This document shows, piece after piece, positions 35,076 through 46,814 of a stretch of DNA of 64,000 nucleotides. The translations under genes were made by a program, and so were the position numbers. The notes under the pieces are model-generated. The model saw only the letters and a program-made list of their open reading frames with translations. It was not told the DNA's origin and searched no databases. The stretch lies in assembly GCA_001600415.1 (NCBI GenBank), contig BCJX01000005.1, forward strand, positions 680,109 through 744,108. The letters are read 5' to 3'. Source of the DNA: Pascua guehoae. Its lineage: Eukaryota > Basidiomycota > Tremellomycetes > Trichosporonales > Trichosporonaceae. Numbering within the stretch: the first letter of the stretch is position 1; the number at the start of each line of letters is the position of its first letter.

Positions 35076-38000
35076 ATGGACATCTACCTCGCCTCGGACG
35101 GCGGGGTCGTACAGCTCCCACACGCCCTCAGCGACTATGACTCGTGCGTTTCGCCTCAGCCTTCCCCGGGGGGGTCGCCACCGGTGACCTCTGCGTCCCC
35201 GCCTGTCACCCGTCCTATGTGACTCGTGCTGACACCACAGACTTGAGGGAGTGTACGCCGACGTATCGGCCGGCACGGGCATCGTCGCCGGCAATGTCTT
35301 GCTCTTCACCGACGACGGGCGCGAGCTGAAGCAAGAGGTGCTCGAGGAGCTGTGGGAACGGGGTGGGCACGGTGGGGGGTCTAGCGTGAGTCTTGTCTAC
35401 CCTTGATGCTATCTCCCCCGGCGACTGTCGTGTCTACCGCTACCTACGATCACGGTCTGCATGTGTCATGTGTCTGTGCCTCTTATCGGGAGGGCACCAC
35501 CCACGCCGAGCTCGGGAGATACTCGCGCAGCTCCGAGACGCGCCAGAGCTAACGATAACGTAGCCCCAGCGCCAAGCAGTGTATCTCTTCAACCGCGAGA
35601 CGTTCTTCAGCGAACCCGAACGCTGGGCCGTCGAACTACGCGAAGACGTTGTGCTCCCACCTCCACTAGACCGTGAGTTGACTCAGATTCGGCCCCTGTA
35701 GTGGCGATGCGGGACAGGCGCAGCCGATCCGTGCAGCCGCCGGCTCCGGGCGCACCACCACCACCACCACTGTGCTGGTTTACCCCTATCACTACGCAGT
35801 GCCCACCCACTCCGGAGCCGACATGCATGCTGACATTGAATGCAGTCTCGGTCCTCGACTTGTCACACGCACAGGCGCCGTTTGCCGTTGCATACGACCA
35901 CCTGCAGCACCTGCAGTCGCTGTTCAAGGCGCAGGCGCACGCGCTCATGATCGCATATGCCAACCTCGCCTTCCACCTGCAGCCGATTGTAGACGCGTTT
36001 CGGGATTTTTCGGCGCGTGCAGATGACCAGCTCGAGCAGCATGAACGTCTCCTCAACGGGTACGAAGTGGACATGGCCATGCTGCCACGCGTGGTAGTAC
36101 ACGAGAGCCTGTTCCGCCGCAAGGAGAGGGAGAGCGATGACCGACGCAAGACGCTGGTGGACTGGATCCACACCAAGAAGATGGAGCAGGTCCGCGACTG
36201 GTGCAACACGTCACATAGTGAGTTGGTCGTCTTCCACACAGCTCAGCTCACACTGCAGCTGAAAACATCGACCGCTACCACTCAGTCGCGGGTGAGATGG
36301 AATCACTCGCCATGCAAAGCGATGCAGATCGGCGGAGTGCAGAGGAGCGCATTGCCGCCGTGGAAAACGAGTTCAACGATGCGCTCGCCCGCATCGAACT
36401 CGCGAGCCAGCAGATTGAAGCGCTCCTGCAGGCCGACTCTAGTGAGCTGCCCGCCACGCCGTGGCTGACGGAAGTCGATTTTGAGCAGAATGTCGTAGAG
36501 CTCGACCAGGCGATGCGCGAGGACCTCGCGGCCATGACCGAGCTCAAGAACGAGTTTACTCTCGACCTGCACGTGCATCTCCGAGCCATTGCCGACCTGC
36601 AGGTCCGCCTCACAAAGTTTTCGCGTCCCATGACCGAGCTCGACCTTGATCTACGGCAGAAGAGTGCGTTCCCGCACCTCGAGCGCCTGCACAATCTGCC
36701 GTTTGCATATGCTGCAAACGTGATTGAGCTTGTGCACCGCAAAGAGTTTACGACAACGCTCGTCGAGTGGACGGCCAAGATTGCAAAGGCTGTCAACGAC
36801 TTTCTCGGAACAGAGGTCAAGCGGCGACAACAGCACAAGGCAGAGAACCAGCTGCCGTGGGAGATCCCGCCGCTAGAGGAGAGCCAGAGTGTCAAGGTCA
36901 ACATGACCGTCGCCGGCGGCACGGACGCACTCGCGGCCGTGGGGCTGGCGAGAAGCGATGTCGATGGTGAGTGTAGGAATTGCTGGCGCTCTGGTGCTGA
37001 CAGGCAGACCTCATCAAGTGGGCCAACCAGCTCAAGGATGACCGCGAACTGGGTCCAAATAACCCAGCGCCCGCCCTTGTGCAGCAGATCAAGACGTTGA
37101 TTGGCAAACTTGACAGCCTCACGGGCGAACTGGATTCTGCTCTCGAGCGCACAGTGATTGCTGCTGCTGCCGAAGGCCACCCAAATGAGCTCGAGGAGCT
37201 GCGTACTGCCAATGCGGCGTATGAGTCACGTATTGCCGATATGGAGCGTCGACACTCGGCGCGTCTCCGTGACGTCGAGGATCAAGCCGAGAAGCGCTCT
37301 GCGACGATGCAGACGCGCCAGGCTGAATTCCAGGACGAGCTCGTCCGCCTACGGACCGACCTCAGTGAGGAGATGCTGTCACGGCAGCAGCTGGCGGCCG
37401 AGCTCGACGAGCGAACACGGGAGCTCGAGGAACGTACACGCGAGGTTGACGAGCAAACCGATCTCGCCTCGGCACTGCAGGCCGACATGGCGCAGGAAAA
37501 AGATCGGGCGACGGATCTCGGCGTGCGGCTGCAAGAAGCCCTGCTTGATGTCGACGGCCTGCGTTCTGCAGAGCAGACGCTCATCATGCAGATTCGCGAG
37601 ATGCAAGAGGAGCGAACGCGAACGCTCACAGATCTCGGCGAGGCGCAGCTGCAGGCGCAAAACTACGAGTCCGAGCTCGCAGGCACGCGCGCCGAGCTGG
37701 CAGCAACGGCAGCGCAGCTTACGCAAGCACAGAGTGACCGCGACCAGGCTCTGAAGAGCCAGAGTGCAGAGGCGGAGCGGCGCATGCGGGACCGTGTGGC
37801 CGAAGCGGACGGCGACCGCGCTGTTCTCGAGCAGCAAAACATGCTGCTGACCAAGGAGCTCGAAGGCGTGAAGGCTGAAATGACGGAGAAGCTGAATACG
37901 GCCAAGAACGCCGCTATCCGCCGCGAAGACGGCCTCAAGGCTGAGCTGAGCTTTACAAAGGCGCAGCTTCGCGAGGTCCAGCGCCGCGAGATGGTTCTCG

Positions 38001-39902
38001 CAGACGACCTGGCCATGTCCAAGGACGCGAGCTCGTCGTTGTTACAAAAGGAGACGCACGCCGCCGACGTGGCGCGCGACGCCGTTGCCCTTGCGGGAAA
38101 GTATCACGACGCGTGTCAGCGCCTCATGGGCGCCATTGCGGCGAGCACCACGATTTCGGGCTCGCTGTCGTTACCAACGCGCGGAAAGAGTCCACCCGCG
38201 CCGGTCGTAGGCTCGGGCGACATGCGAGATTCGTCCGTTCTCGTGCGCTCCCTCGAGACGGCGAGCGGGTTTGAGCTCGAGGCGTTTACGGATGCCGTCC
38301 TCAAGACGATCAACCTTGCGAGAAAGCTCAGTAAGAGCTGCAAGCAGTACCGTGATAGTGGACGGGGCAAGATTACCATTGCAAACTTTGGAAAGGGCGA
38401 CTTGGTAAGTGGCGACGAGTGTGAGGCGCTTAGAGGTCCACTAACCCGCAGGTCCTCTTCCTCCCCACACGGAACGCTGCTGTCAATGCCTGGGCGGCGT
38501 TTAACATTTCTGCGCCTCACCACTTCCTTTGTGTCACGGACACGATCCGGCAGCAGCTCCAGGGCAAGGACTACTTCCTCGCACGTATCGTGGGCACGGA
38601 CGAGGCGGTTGTCAATGGTGACGTGAGTGTTACAGACTAGATACCCGCTCACGCCAGTCTCCCGAGACCAACCCATACGGCCTCGCGGAGGGCTTACGAT
38701 ACTACTCGCACCATGTCGAGGAGTGGACACCGGGCCAGACCCGTGTAAGCAGACGTTCATCGACAAACGATGCGGTCCATGCCGTGACACCCATGGCACC
38801 AAGGACACGTGCACAGTCGGCCATGCTCCCGCGCACAACTGAGCGTGACGAGCATTCGCCTGCTCACTCACCTCCGACCCATCTGTCTCCGACAATCTCA
38901 CCTCGCGACTCACCTGCCCCACGGCGCATGGACAGGACGCCATCACGCAACCGTTCCCCACTGGCGGTGGACACGCCAGCCACGCCTGACCGACCAGCCT
39001 CTGCTGCGGGAGTAGGGTCACCACGTCCGTTGCGGCCTACACCAACCCGGGTACGTTCGACCCCACCACCCGAACCCCTGGACCTTGCGCGCCACATCTC
39101 TCCCGGCCCACCACCGAGCAGCCCCACGAACGTTGTTGCACCGCGGCCGCGCGGCCCCGATCCAAAGAGTGCCACTGATGCGACCACCCCATCAACACAA
39201 GCGTCCGTGAGCTCACCGCTCGCGACGTCGCCGTCGCCAGTCTCGTCGCCTCCCGTTTTGTCAGCTCGCACCACTGGCCGCGCGACGCCGACAGGCCTGA
39301 AGCGCGGTCACCGGCACTCGTTGTCGACGGCGTCGCCTCCGACCCGCGAGTTCATACCTGGGTCAATTGGGCGTCCCGCAAGTGTCGCGAGCAGCAACGG
39401 GTCGACTCCTCTGACTCACCCGCGCGGCCTGCCCATCCCAACCCAGACGGGTAAATCTGCCCCCGCCGCGCCAGTCGCGACGAGTGCCGAGGGGTCACCT
39501 CTGCCATCAAGCGGCGAGCGGCGCATCGTGCGCAAGTCGTCAGTTGCGAGCTTGCGCAAAAACGAGGAAATGTTCAAGGCGACAGGCAGCCCGCTGGCCG
39601 AGGGAAAGAGCGCAGCAGGTGGTGTGGGAGGAGGACGTACCACACCGACCAGTGCAGGTGGGGGTGCAGGTGGAAAAGGTACAGGGGCGGGCGCATCTGG
39701 ATCTGGAACTGGAGGTAGTGCAAGTGCTGAAGGCAGTGCAGGAGGTGTGGCGGGAGCTGGAACGAGCGCGGCCGACAAACCCGCACCCGGCGGCGTCGCG
39801 ATGGCTTCTACCGGGTCCTTTCTCAGTGGGCTCTCGCTGAGCCGCAAGCGCAAGGAGGACAAGGAGGCGACGGCAGTCGACATGCTCAAGCGCATGACGT
39901 AG
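35076..39902 (+). CDS. ATG11: Atg11, selective-autophagy scaffold
   Basis: Eight exons (35076-35143, 35241-35385, 35564-35672, 35702-36217, 36259-36966, 37008-38404, 38452-38622, 38658-39902) join in frame to 1452 residues. The N-terminus is ubiquitin-like (IYLASDGGVVQL, DYDSLEGVYADVSAGTGIV) and leads to VYLFNRETFF. An alpha-helical middle and a long heptad-rich coiled coil (roughly residues 650-950) follow. The Atg11 C-terminal domain is plain: VLFLPTRNAAVNAWAAFN, FLARIVG and NPYGLAEGLRYY. Atg11 links cargo receptors to the Atg1 kinase and other autophagy-core proteins. The last 370 or so residues are a Ser/Pro/Thr- then Gly-rich extension that stays open to 39902. A 47-nt intron-like stretch near 35810 was not spliced because that would shift the frame. 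Confidence 0.88.
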
Positions 39903-40357
39903 TAGTTAGACATGTCGCATCGTAAGCTATGTTGTCGTTGGTTGGTGTGCAACTGACGGGCATTCTGATGGAGCGGGCGGTCCATGTCGAGGTGGACCAG
40001 ATGGCCAGTGGTGTGTGCCTCTGAGCTGGGCATCGCGTTTGTTGACTGAGTGCTTCAACCTCTGACCTATCCAACTGCTCCTAACCCACCTACCATCTAG
40101 CCTGCCTAACCCGCCCAACTCTCACCATGTCGGAGACTAGAAAGCATTTCCGGCGCATCAAACTGATGCGAAACATGCATAATGGCGACTGTAGCGCTGT
40201 GGGGTATGTACAATGCAGGGTTGGGTGTGTGGGGCTATTCTACAGGGTTGTCTCACAGCAGCTGGAAAGTAGGTATCGCTCAATTCGAGATCCAGGCATG
40301 GCCATATTGAGTGGGATCGAGGCCATTCGTGACTACTCGGGCGGCAGGTCTCGAGAC
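39903..40357. other. Convergent intergenic region
   Basis: These 455 bp lie between the ATG11 stop and the stop of the exonuclease-fold gene. No gene is supported. Confidence 0.6.
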
Positions 40358-42994
40358 TCAAGACTTTGTCTCCTCCTTCCATGCAACGAGGTCACCGTCG
40401 GCATTGGGCACTACAATGTCGCCGATGTCGGCAAAGTCCGAGTCGTAGTCGGAATCGTAGTCGGGATCGCTGGGGCCGTCGTCTTCGTCCTCGTCTTGGT
40501 CGGCATTGGTGACAGCGCTGGTGGCGGCCTCGGTGGCTGTGTCCACCTTTGTGGTGGCGCCGTTTGCATGCGGGGTAGGAGCCGTGTCGCCGTCGTGGTG
40601 ACCCGCACCGTTCCGAGCCGACTTCTGGCTCTCGTCCTCCTTCTCACTCGCCTTCTCGCTCGCCTTCTCATCCGTCGCACGCGCATCGTACGCCTTTGCG
40701 GCCTCGAGGAAGGCTAAGCCCGAAATACGTATGCCATACTCGTCACGCAGGCCGTCAATGGTCGTGTTGGCGAGCACTGTGGTTAGCTATGCGGCGCTTC
40801 TACGCTAGCTCGACCTACGGCGCCAGAAGAGCTCCATGGTAAACTGGGAGTTAGGCACTGGCTACTCGGTATATTTGCTAACTCACGGCAGCAGCATTGC
40901 CCGCGTTGGCATTGTGCTGTGCGTCGTCGCCGCCCACGCCACAAATGTCCATGACGTCGGCGAGGGTGCGGGAGGTGGTGCCGTCCTGGACGCGGCTGCC
41001 TAAGAGCCCGTCCTCGACTGCGGCGAAGATGCGTGCCGTGTCCTGGTGTCGTGTTAGCCGAGTGCGCGCAGTGGTGAGAGTAAGCCAGTACTCGGAGGAG
41101 TGCTCCGAGACGTGGCGAGCGGTAAGTTCAGAAGTGTACTCTCCAAGTTCTGAGAGGCGAATACTCCACAGCCAGGACTTACCATGACGAAGCGGCGGCC
41201 GCACGAAGCTGGGTCGGCATACGATGGGCAGGCGCCCTCGTCAACGTGCAGATCCGTTCTGTACGAGGCGACATCCATGCCGAGCGCGGTGAAGCGGGTA
41301 TATTCGCAGTCGGGCGAGTGGACGAGAATATCTGCAGGTCAGCCACACGTTGATCAACAACCGACGCACAGATCGGGCCGGCCCCGGCACGTTTCCACAG
41401 GTCAAAAACCTTGTGCTTGAGCGCGCCGTTGATCCGGTCGCGTGCGTACGGCAGTGACGGGCCGTACGCGAACGTGGTCGTTGCACCCGTTCCGCCTTGT
41501 ACACTTGAAACGTGAGCGAGTTCGGAGACGCAGGGAAAAACTCACACCCAGTGCCCAAAGTCCCTTGCCATCTCGACGTTGCCCGGCTGGTCGATGCTGT
41601 CGGGGAACCACACGGCGGCGTATCCGACGTCGATGAGGTCGTTTGCGATGCCTGTGCGCAGGTCGAGCGCGAGGAAGAGACTGCGGCCAATCTGGGCGCG
41701 GTCCTCGTCCGAGTCGCTGTCCGACTCGGCCTCGGCGTCTCCTGGAGTCTCATCGCCGGGTGTAGCGGGTGTGTCTGTGCCTCTTCCACTGGGACTTGCC
41801 GTGACATTACCAGGCGTTTGACGGAGCGCCTTGACGAGCCCGCCCGCACCGGCAAGGAGGAGGGCCTGCTGGGCGTACTTGAAGTAGTTTTCTGGGTCTG
41901 GGCGCGCAGCTTCAGCTTCGGCTGCCTCCTCGTCGTCTGCGGCCTTGTTCAGAATCTCGCGCGCGGCCTTGTCGAGCCGTTCATTGATCTCGTCGCGGGT
42001 CTCGTTCGTTAAGACACCGTCTTCCATGGCCTCTCGTGCCGAGGCAACCGCGTCGTCAACGGCCTTGCCAAGCACCCCGCGCCCGTCGCCATTGAGCTCA
42101 TCCATGACCTGCTCGCGCGTCTTGTCAGTGACGACGACTTCAACGTCGGGCTCAGCAGGCTGGGACGCGGTCTCGTAGTCGGTGGTCACATGGACGCCCT
42201 GTTGCTCGCCCTCGTCCCACGTCGAAGGTGTGCTGTGTTTGACTTTGGCTTCGGGTTCGGGCACCACCGCGCATGGGCGCATGGTACGCCGCTGACGCTC
42301 GAGGGCCTTGTTGTGCTTCTTGATGCGTGTGTGCATTGCCTTGCCCGAGTTGTCCGGATTCATGACAACAGTTTCCTGATAGGGTGAGCAAGGTTCCGCG
42401 CCAAAGGAGGTCACAAAGGCCGCCACAAAAGCGGCCACAAAGGGAGGGCACTCACGACACTTGTAAAGCTAGACGCTGGGATAATGCTCCCCGGGAGCGG
42501 GACGTACTCGACCTCTGGATCGATGGGCGGCGCCACGACGCGGGGGAAGATCTTGACCGCCGCGAGGTAGTCGAGGTACGCGGGGTCGGCGAGGCGCATG
42601 GCGTGAAGATAGTACTGGAGGTACTGGACCTGCTTGAGTGTAAAGCACAGCACCTTTGCGCCGTCACTCAACGTGCCTGTCATCAGCGGGAGGTTGACAT
42701 TGTGGAGCGTACCAATGTACACCTCGATGCCGCCCTTGGCTGCGTCCCAGAGCGGGTGCTCGGGGTCGTTTAATGCGTTCGGGTGCGTCACCGACGAGAC
42801 TGCATTGCGCTGGAGTAGGTTAACAAAAGCGGAGGCTCGTAACCTACCTGGTACATGGGGAGGAGTTGGTACCAGTGCCAGACGATGTCGGTCCAGCGGT
42901 AGTAGGCGTCGGTGACGGTGGCCATTTTGAGCGGGCTTGTCGGGCGCGACTCGTCAGCATCGTCGACAGCGACGGTGACGGCGGTGCCTCCCAT
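40358..42994 (-). CDS. Protein with a degenerate Gfd2/YDR514C-like exonuclease-fold domain
   Basis: Eight exons (42994-42848, 42809-42456, 42375-41546, 41503-41370, 41331-41183, 41042-40887, 40843-40819, 40776-40358) join perfectly in frame to 737 residues; a start at 42925 is also possible. The C-terminal half follows the order of the Gfd2/YDR514C RNase H-like domain: SLFLALDLRTGIANDLIDVGYA, FAYGPSLP, FVMDTARIF, then LADVMDICGV and HNANAGNAAAFTMELF where the family has HNAGNDA. The first motif reads DLR instead of DxE and the final Asp is Ala, so catalysis looks lost. The N-terminal part (YRWTDIVWHWYQLLPMY, GIEVYIGTLHNVNLP) has no known match. The tail is acidic (SDYDSDFADIGD). Family assignment is tentative; intron 3 uses an AAG acceptor. 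Confidence 0.55.
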
Positions 42995-43365
42995 GATGAT
43001 TGTCAAGTGGGGAGACAAAAGGACGGTGTCGAGTAGTAGGTGGAAGCACAAGGAAAGGCTTTGTACGGGACAACACGCTCACCACACGAGGCAACACACA
43101 CACACACCAAAGTGGAGGTTGCAGATGAGTCAACCGACATGACACACACGAGGAATGTCACTCCACGTGGACCACGTGGCAAAAAGGATGCTAAATTCCA
43201 GCCCTCCACCCCCACCGGCAACAAGAGTGGCACCATTAAATGAGACTGGATCGATCTGAGTAACCCATCTGCCAAGGGCCCAGCCATCCACCTCCCTCCC
43301 CCTACAACGACGCCATCGCGCCATTCTCCCCATTGCCAGCTTTTGCATTGCATTGCACGTCCACC
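42995..43365. promoter_or_regulatory. Divergent promoter region (exonuclease-fold gene / PAN6)
   Basis: This is a 371-bp region between two divergent starts. A CA microsatellite lies near 43092-43106. Confidence 0.5.
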
Positions 43366-45211
43366 ATGTCCACCATGTTCGCCCCAATAGCTGCATCACG
43401 CGCCGTAGCCGCTGCGGTGGCTACGTCCTCTGCGTCGTCGTTGCGCCTGAGCCTGAGCCGCGCCGCTCCGCTGGGCACGCGCGGGATGTCGGCTCGCGCC
43501 CAGAGGCACATTCCCGTGATCCGCGGCCTTGGACAGATGCGCCGGTGGCGGCGGGATGCGCGCGACCGGGGTCTCGAGGTGGGGCTTGTGCCTACTGTGA
43601 GTGGGTTGTGCTGGAGGGTATTTGGGGGGTGTTATTGAGGGTGTCGACGGGTTGGGCCGGGGGCAGTTTCGAGTTGTGTTGGAGCGGGTGTAGCTGAGTT
43701 GGGGATGTAGGTTGAGGACCCGCTCGAGACGAGTAGATGAACATTGCGTAGTAAACAAGATCAAACTGGCCGTAACCCACCGTCGAGTTAACCCCACTGA
43801 CACACAGATGGGCGCGCTGCACGAAGGCCACCTCGCGCTCGTCCGGACGTCGCTCAAGCGCAACCCGCTGACGGTCATGTCGCTCTTTGTCAACCCGATG
43901 CAGTTTGCGCCGCACGAAGACCTCGACGCGTACCCGCGCACGCTGGACCGGGACCTCGAGGCGCTCCGGGGCCTGCTGCCCGACCGCCCCGAGGCCATCA
44001 TCCACGGCCTGGGCATCTCCGAGTATGACGGCTACCGCCCCCGCCCGCGGCGATTGCCGAGCCACGAGTCGCCCCTCGTCGTCTTCTGCCCCACCACGGA
44101 TACAATGTACCCCCTCCGCGGCGAGCTGCAGGACCTGTCGCGCCACAAGGGCGTCAATGTCGACGTGCGCGGGTGGGGAGACGTGATGGAGGGCGCGTCG
44201 AGGCGTGAGTTGTCACCCAGTGGCTAAAGTTTGTGATGTCCAAGGCACCCGCCGGCTCCCCACACTTTAGCTGTTGGTTTTGGTCTTGTTCGCGTCCACT
44301 GACATCCACAGCCCAGTTCTTCACGGGCGTCGCGACCGTGTGCACAAAGCTGTTCAACGCCGTCGAACCCGACCACGCCTACTTTGGCCAAAAGGACATT
44401 CAGCAGGCTCTCCTCCTCAAGATTTGTGAGTCACCGTTTCAAGTGGACAGGACACGGCTGTGCGGATGCCGTCCGTGCTATGTGCCCCGCCTATCTCTCC
44501 TGTCCTGGTGAACCCTACCGGCAGCGCATTCTGGGACAATTGATCCCCATTCTCGGGTGTCTTGATACGCCCCTCTGTCTCTCGGACCCCGTGAACGCCA
44601 TCCAACCTCTCCTCCCCGTCCACACTCATCCCGTTCCAACCACAACCGCCTTCACCCTTCCCACTCCAACCACCACTGCCCCACCAACCACCACTGCCCC
44701 ACCATACCCCCCCTGCCCGCCCCACTCCCCTTACCTCCAAGCCCTCCCCACCCAACCCCACTAACCCCCAGTGCAAGAAGACCTCCTCTCCTCCCACCCC
44801 ACCCCCGACAACCTCCACATCCTCCCCACGGCCCGTGACCCCGACACGGGCCTCGCGCTCTCGAGCCGCAACGCCTACCTGACCGCCGAGGAACGCGCCG
44901 TCGCGCCCGTCCTGCACCGTGCGCTCTCCGCCGCGCGCGAGGCCTGGAGCGTGGCCGCGCCAGGAAGCTCGATGATCGAGGCCGCCGTCCGTGCCGTCCA
45001 GGACGAGCAGATCCGCCTCAAGCGCGAGGGCAGCGACGTCGAGCTCCGCCTCGACTACTTTGAAGTGTTTGACAAGCACTCGTTCAACCCCGTCCGCGGC
45101 GAGTACAAGCGCGACGACAAGCTCGTCGTCGCCGGCGCCGTGTGGGTCGGCAAGACGAGGCTGATTGACAACCTCCTCCTTGGGTGGGACGCCGAGCCGT
45201 ACCCCGCGTAG
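43366..45211 (+). CDS. PAN6: Pantothenate synthetase (pantoate-beta-alanine ligase)
   Basis: Four exons (43366-43596, 43808-44204, 44312-44425, 44772-45211) give 393 residues. The adenylate-forming HIGH-superfamily motif is split by intron 1: GLVPT joins [22 protein letters not shown], the [27 protein letters not shown] block and [14 protein letters not shown] follow. The enzyme joins pantoate and beta-alanine with ATP to make pantothenate, the precursor of coenzyme A. The first 70 residues are rich in Ala, Ser and Arg with no acidic residue before the catalytic domain, which resembles a mitochondrial presequence. Introns 1 and 3 (211 and 346 nt) are long for this region; intron 3 is CA/CT-rich. 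Confidence 0.95.
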
Positions 45212-45481
45212 GCGATGGCGTGGTCCTTAGCCCGGTCAAGCACAGTTCCCCACAACAACGAAGAGAAAAACATCATTTTACCGGCCCCAGGGTCGACTCT
45301 CACTGCATGCATAATAGACGCTCAGGAATGGTCTGCCCTCGGTAGACACCACGTTGACAGTCTCACTCTGATATTCACTTCCGAGGAGTTGCCGAGGAGT
45401 TGTCGACACGCTCAAGCACATTCGTGCACAACCACACCCTATCTACCTTATTACCTCCGGGCAGCCTCTAAAGACAGCTCG
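45212..45481. other. Spacer between PAN6 and the tRNA cluster
   Basis: This is the 3' flank of PAN6. It holds an 11-bp tandem duplication (ccgaggagttg twice, near 45381-45402). No gene is seen. Confidence 0.5.
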
Positions 45482-45560
45482 ATCGCTATGGCCAAGTGGG
45501 ACGGCGCCAGGCTCATACCACGGAACCTGGAGATCGCAGGATCGAAACCTGCTGGCGATA
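45482..45560 (+). tRNA. Initiator-type tRNA-Met(CAT), copy 1, 7-nt intron
   Basis: The acceptor stem ATCGCTA/TGGCGAT begins with the A1:U72 pair of initiators. The D arm is GCC/GGC, the anticodon stem CCAGG/CCTGG, and the T loop is ATCGAAA (A54 and A60), the eukaryotic initiator signature. The anticodon loop reads CTCATA-intron-A, with anticodon CAT. Removing 45518-45524 (ccacgga) leaves a normal 72-nt tRNA. The usual third G:C pair of the initiator anticodon stem (29:41) is A:U here. An oligo-T terminator follows. Confidence 0.88.
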
Positions 45561-45565
45561 CGTTG

Positions 45566-45570
45566 TTTTT
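45566..45570 (+). terminator. Pol III terminator of tRNA-Met copy 1
   Basis: TTTTT begins 6 nt after the discriminator base. Confidence 0.75.
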
Positions 45571-45639
45571 GTCATGGCGGACAGGCCTTGGACGCACGGA
45601 CGGTCCTGGTGGTGTATTCTCGTCCACCAGGAGTATAGT

Positions 45640-45782
45640 GGCGGTCAGAAAGGTTGCGACCCTCACTGCGCTGAGCCACGCCCTTACCATGGGACTTGTA
45701 CCATCTCGCAAGGCAGAAGATCCAAGGCTTTGGGACAAGCATACCGGAGGCCACCGAGGCAGTCGCAACCTTTCTGACGGCC
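45640..45782. repeat. Inverted repeat, 21-bp arms, 101-bp spacer
   Basis: The left arm 45640-45660 (ggcggtcagaaaggttgcga + c) is the reverse complement of 45762-45782 with one mismatch. It lies 80 bp downstream of tRNA-Met copy 1. Function unknown. Confidence 0.85.
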
Positions 45783-46075
45783 GCTGTGCTCAACACACTG
45801 ACCTACCGGTCCTAACTCTCGACCGTTATCGTTTTGTCGTTCGCACATTTCATTGAGGCGAGATTTGGCGGCGGGGGCGGCAGGGTAAAGGTGTTCTTGG
45901 CTTCCTAGCTTTGCGTTGCGTCGTCACATGCCAGCCTGGGACTTGTCCTTGTGGGAGAGCCCGGAGCGGGAGTCTATGGATCTATTGCGATCGTAACATG
46001 TACAGAGGAAAGGCCAATCATGACAGCAGGGCCCCTGGGGCTCACCGGGAGCGGGGGGCAGGGAGGGGCAGGGGG

Positions 46076-46119
46076 NNNNNNNNNNNNNNNNNNNNNNNNN
46101 NNNNNNNNNNNNNNNNNNN
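46076..46119. other. Assembly gap (44 N) beside poly-G
   Basis: N run directly after a purine-rich G tract (gggaggggcaggggg). Confidence 0.95.
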
Positions 46120-46298
46120 TGAGTCCCCCCGAGGTCCGCCGGGGAGGCGGTATGGGGCTCTGTACTGCCTAACGGTGGGAGAGAGATGTTTAACTTGTTA
46201 TCGCTCACTCGAGCAAGGCGAGGACGAGGGCTCAGGACGGAGCAACAACCATGCGCCGCCTGGTGCACACCACATCACGTGACTCGCAACCCGTCCAG

Positions 46299-46386
46299 CT
46301 CTTGATAGCTCAGTTGGTAGAGCGTCGGACTGTAACTGTTCCCTTACTACATCCGCAGGTCCTGTGTTCGACTCACAGTCAAGAGA
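46299..46386 (+). tRNA. tRNA-Tyr(GTA) with 15-nt intron
   Basis: The acceptor stem is CTCTTGA/TCAAGAG, the D arm GCTC...GAGC, the anticodon loop CTGTAA-intron-A and the T arm CTGTG-TTCGACT-CACAG. The intron at 46336-46350 sits between positions 37 and 38. The spliced length is 73 nt. The anticodon stem has four firm pairs (CGGA/TCCG) and a mismatch at 27:43. Confidence 0.9.
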
Positions 46387-46406
46387 AGCGTGTGCTCGTG
46401 TGCTCC

Positions 46407-46411
46407 TTTTT
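46407..46411 (+). terminator. Pol III terminator of tRNA-Tyr
   Basis: TTTTT 20 nt after the tRNA end. Confidence 0.7.
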
Positions 46412-46691
46412 ACGGGTACGGGTGTAGAGCGAGTCGAAAAGCAACGAGCATGGCGCGGGGATGCCGATGCCGAGGCATGCAGAGAGCTGCTGCAGACGTG
46501 CGGGCAGACGTGCAGACCTTGCAAGAGTCGGCCATCACCCTGCGCCATCCCTGCGCCATTACTCGTTCCTTTGTGACATCCTCTGGACGATGCTCTGCAG
46601 CCTGGACACGCCTGCCCAACGCTCGCTCGTTGATCGTTATCCGTACACACCGGCGCGGCGGCGACATGCGCAAGTGCTGCCCATCAGCATC

Positions 46692-46779
46692 GGCGAGATG
46701 GCCGAGCGGTCTAAGGCGCTGTGTTAAGGTTGTGTACCTCCGCAGTCTTCGGACGTGGGTTCGAATCCCACTCTCGTCA
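46692..46779 (+). tRNA. tRNA-Leu(AAG) with 10-nt intron
   Basis: The acceptor stem is GGCGAGA/TCTCGTC. The long D arm TGGCCGAGCGGTCTAAGGCG is of type II. The anticodon stem is CTGTG/CGCAG, the loop TTAAGG-intron-C (anticodon AAG), and the T arm GTGGG-TTCGAAT-CCCAC. The intron is 46730-46739. The variable arm is short for Leu. Confidence 0.85.
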
Positions 46780-46809
46780 ATTGGGGATTCGGTTCCTCGC
46801 AAGCCTAGC

Positions 46810-46814
46810 TTTTT
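46810..46814 (+). terminator. Pol III terminator of tRNA-Leu
   Basis: TTTTT 30 nt after the tRNA end. Confidence 0.6.

Larger units (their letters stand above)
45561..46298. other. Inter-tRNA spacer with inverted repeat and gap
   Basis: The spacer between tRNA-Met copy 1 and tRNA-Tyr contains a 21-bp inverted repeat and a 44-N gap. No gene is supported. Confidence 0.5.

Noticed and set aside
35810..35856. Possible 47-nt intron in ATG11 exon 4
   Set aside because: It has GT...AG ends, but removal would shift the frame, and the unspliced sequence stays open into conserved helical sequence.
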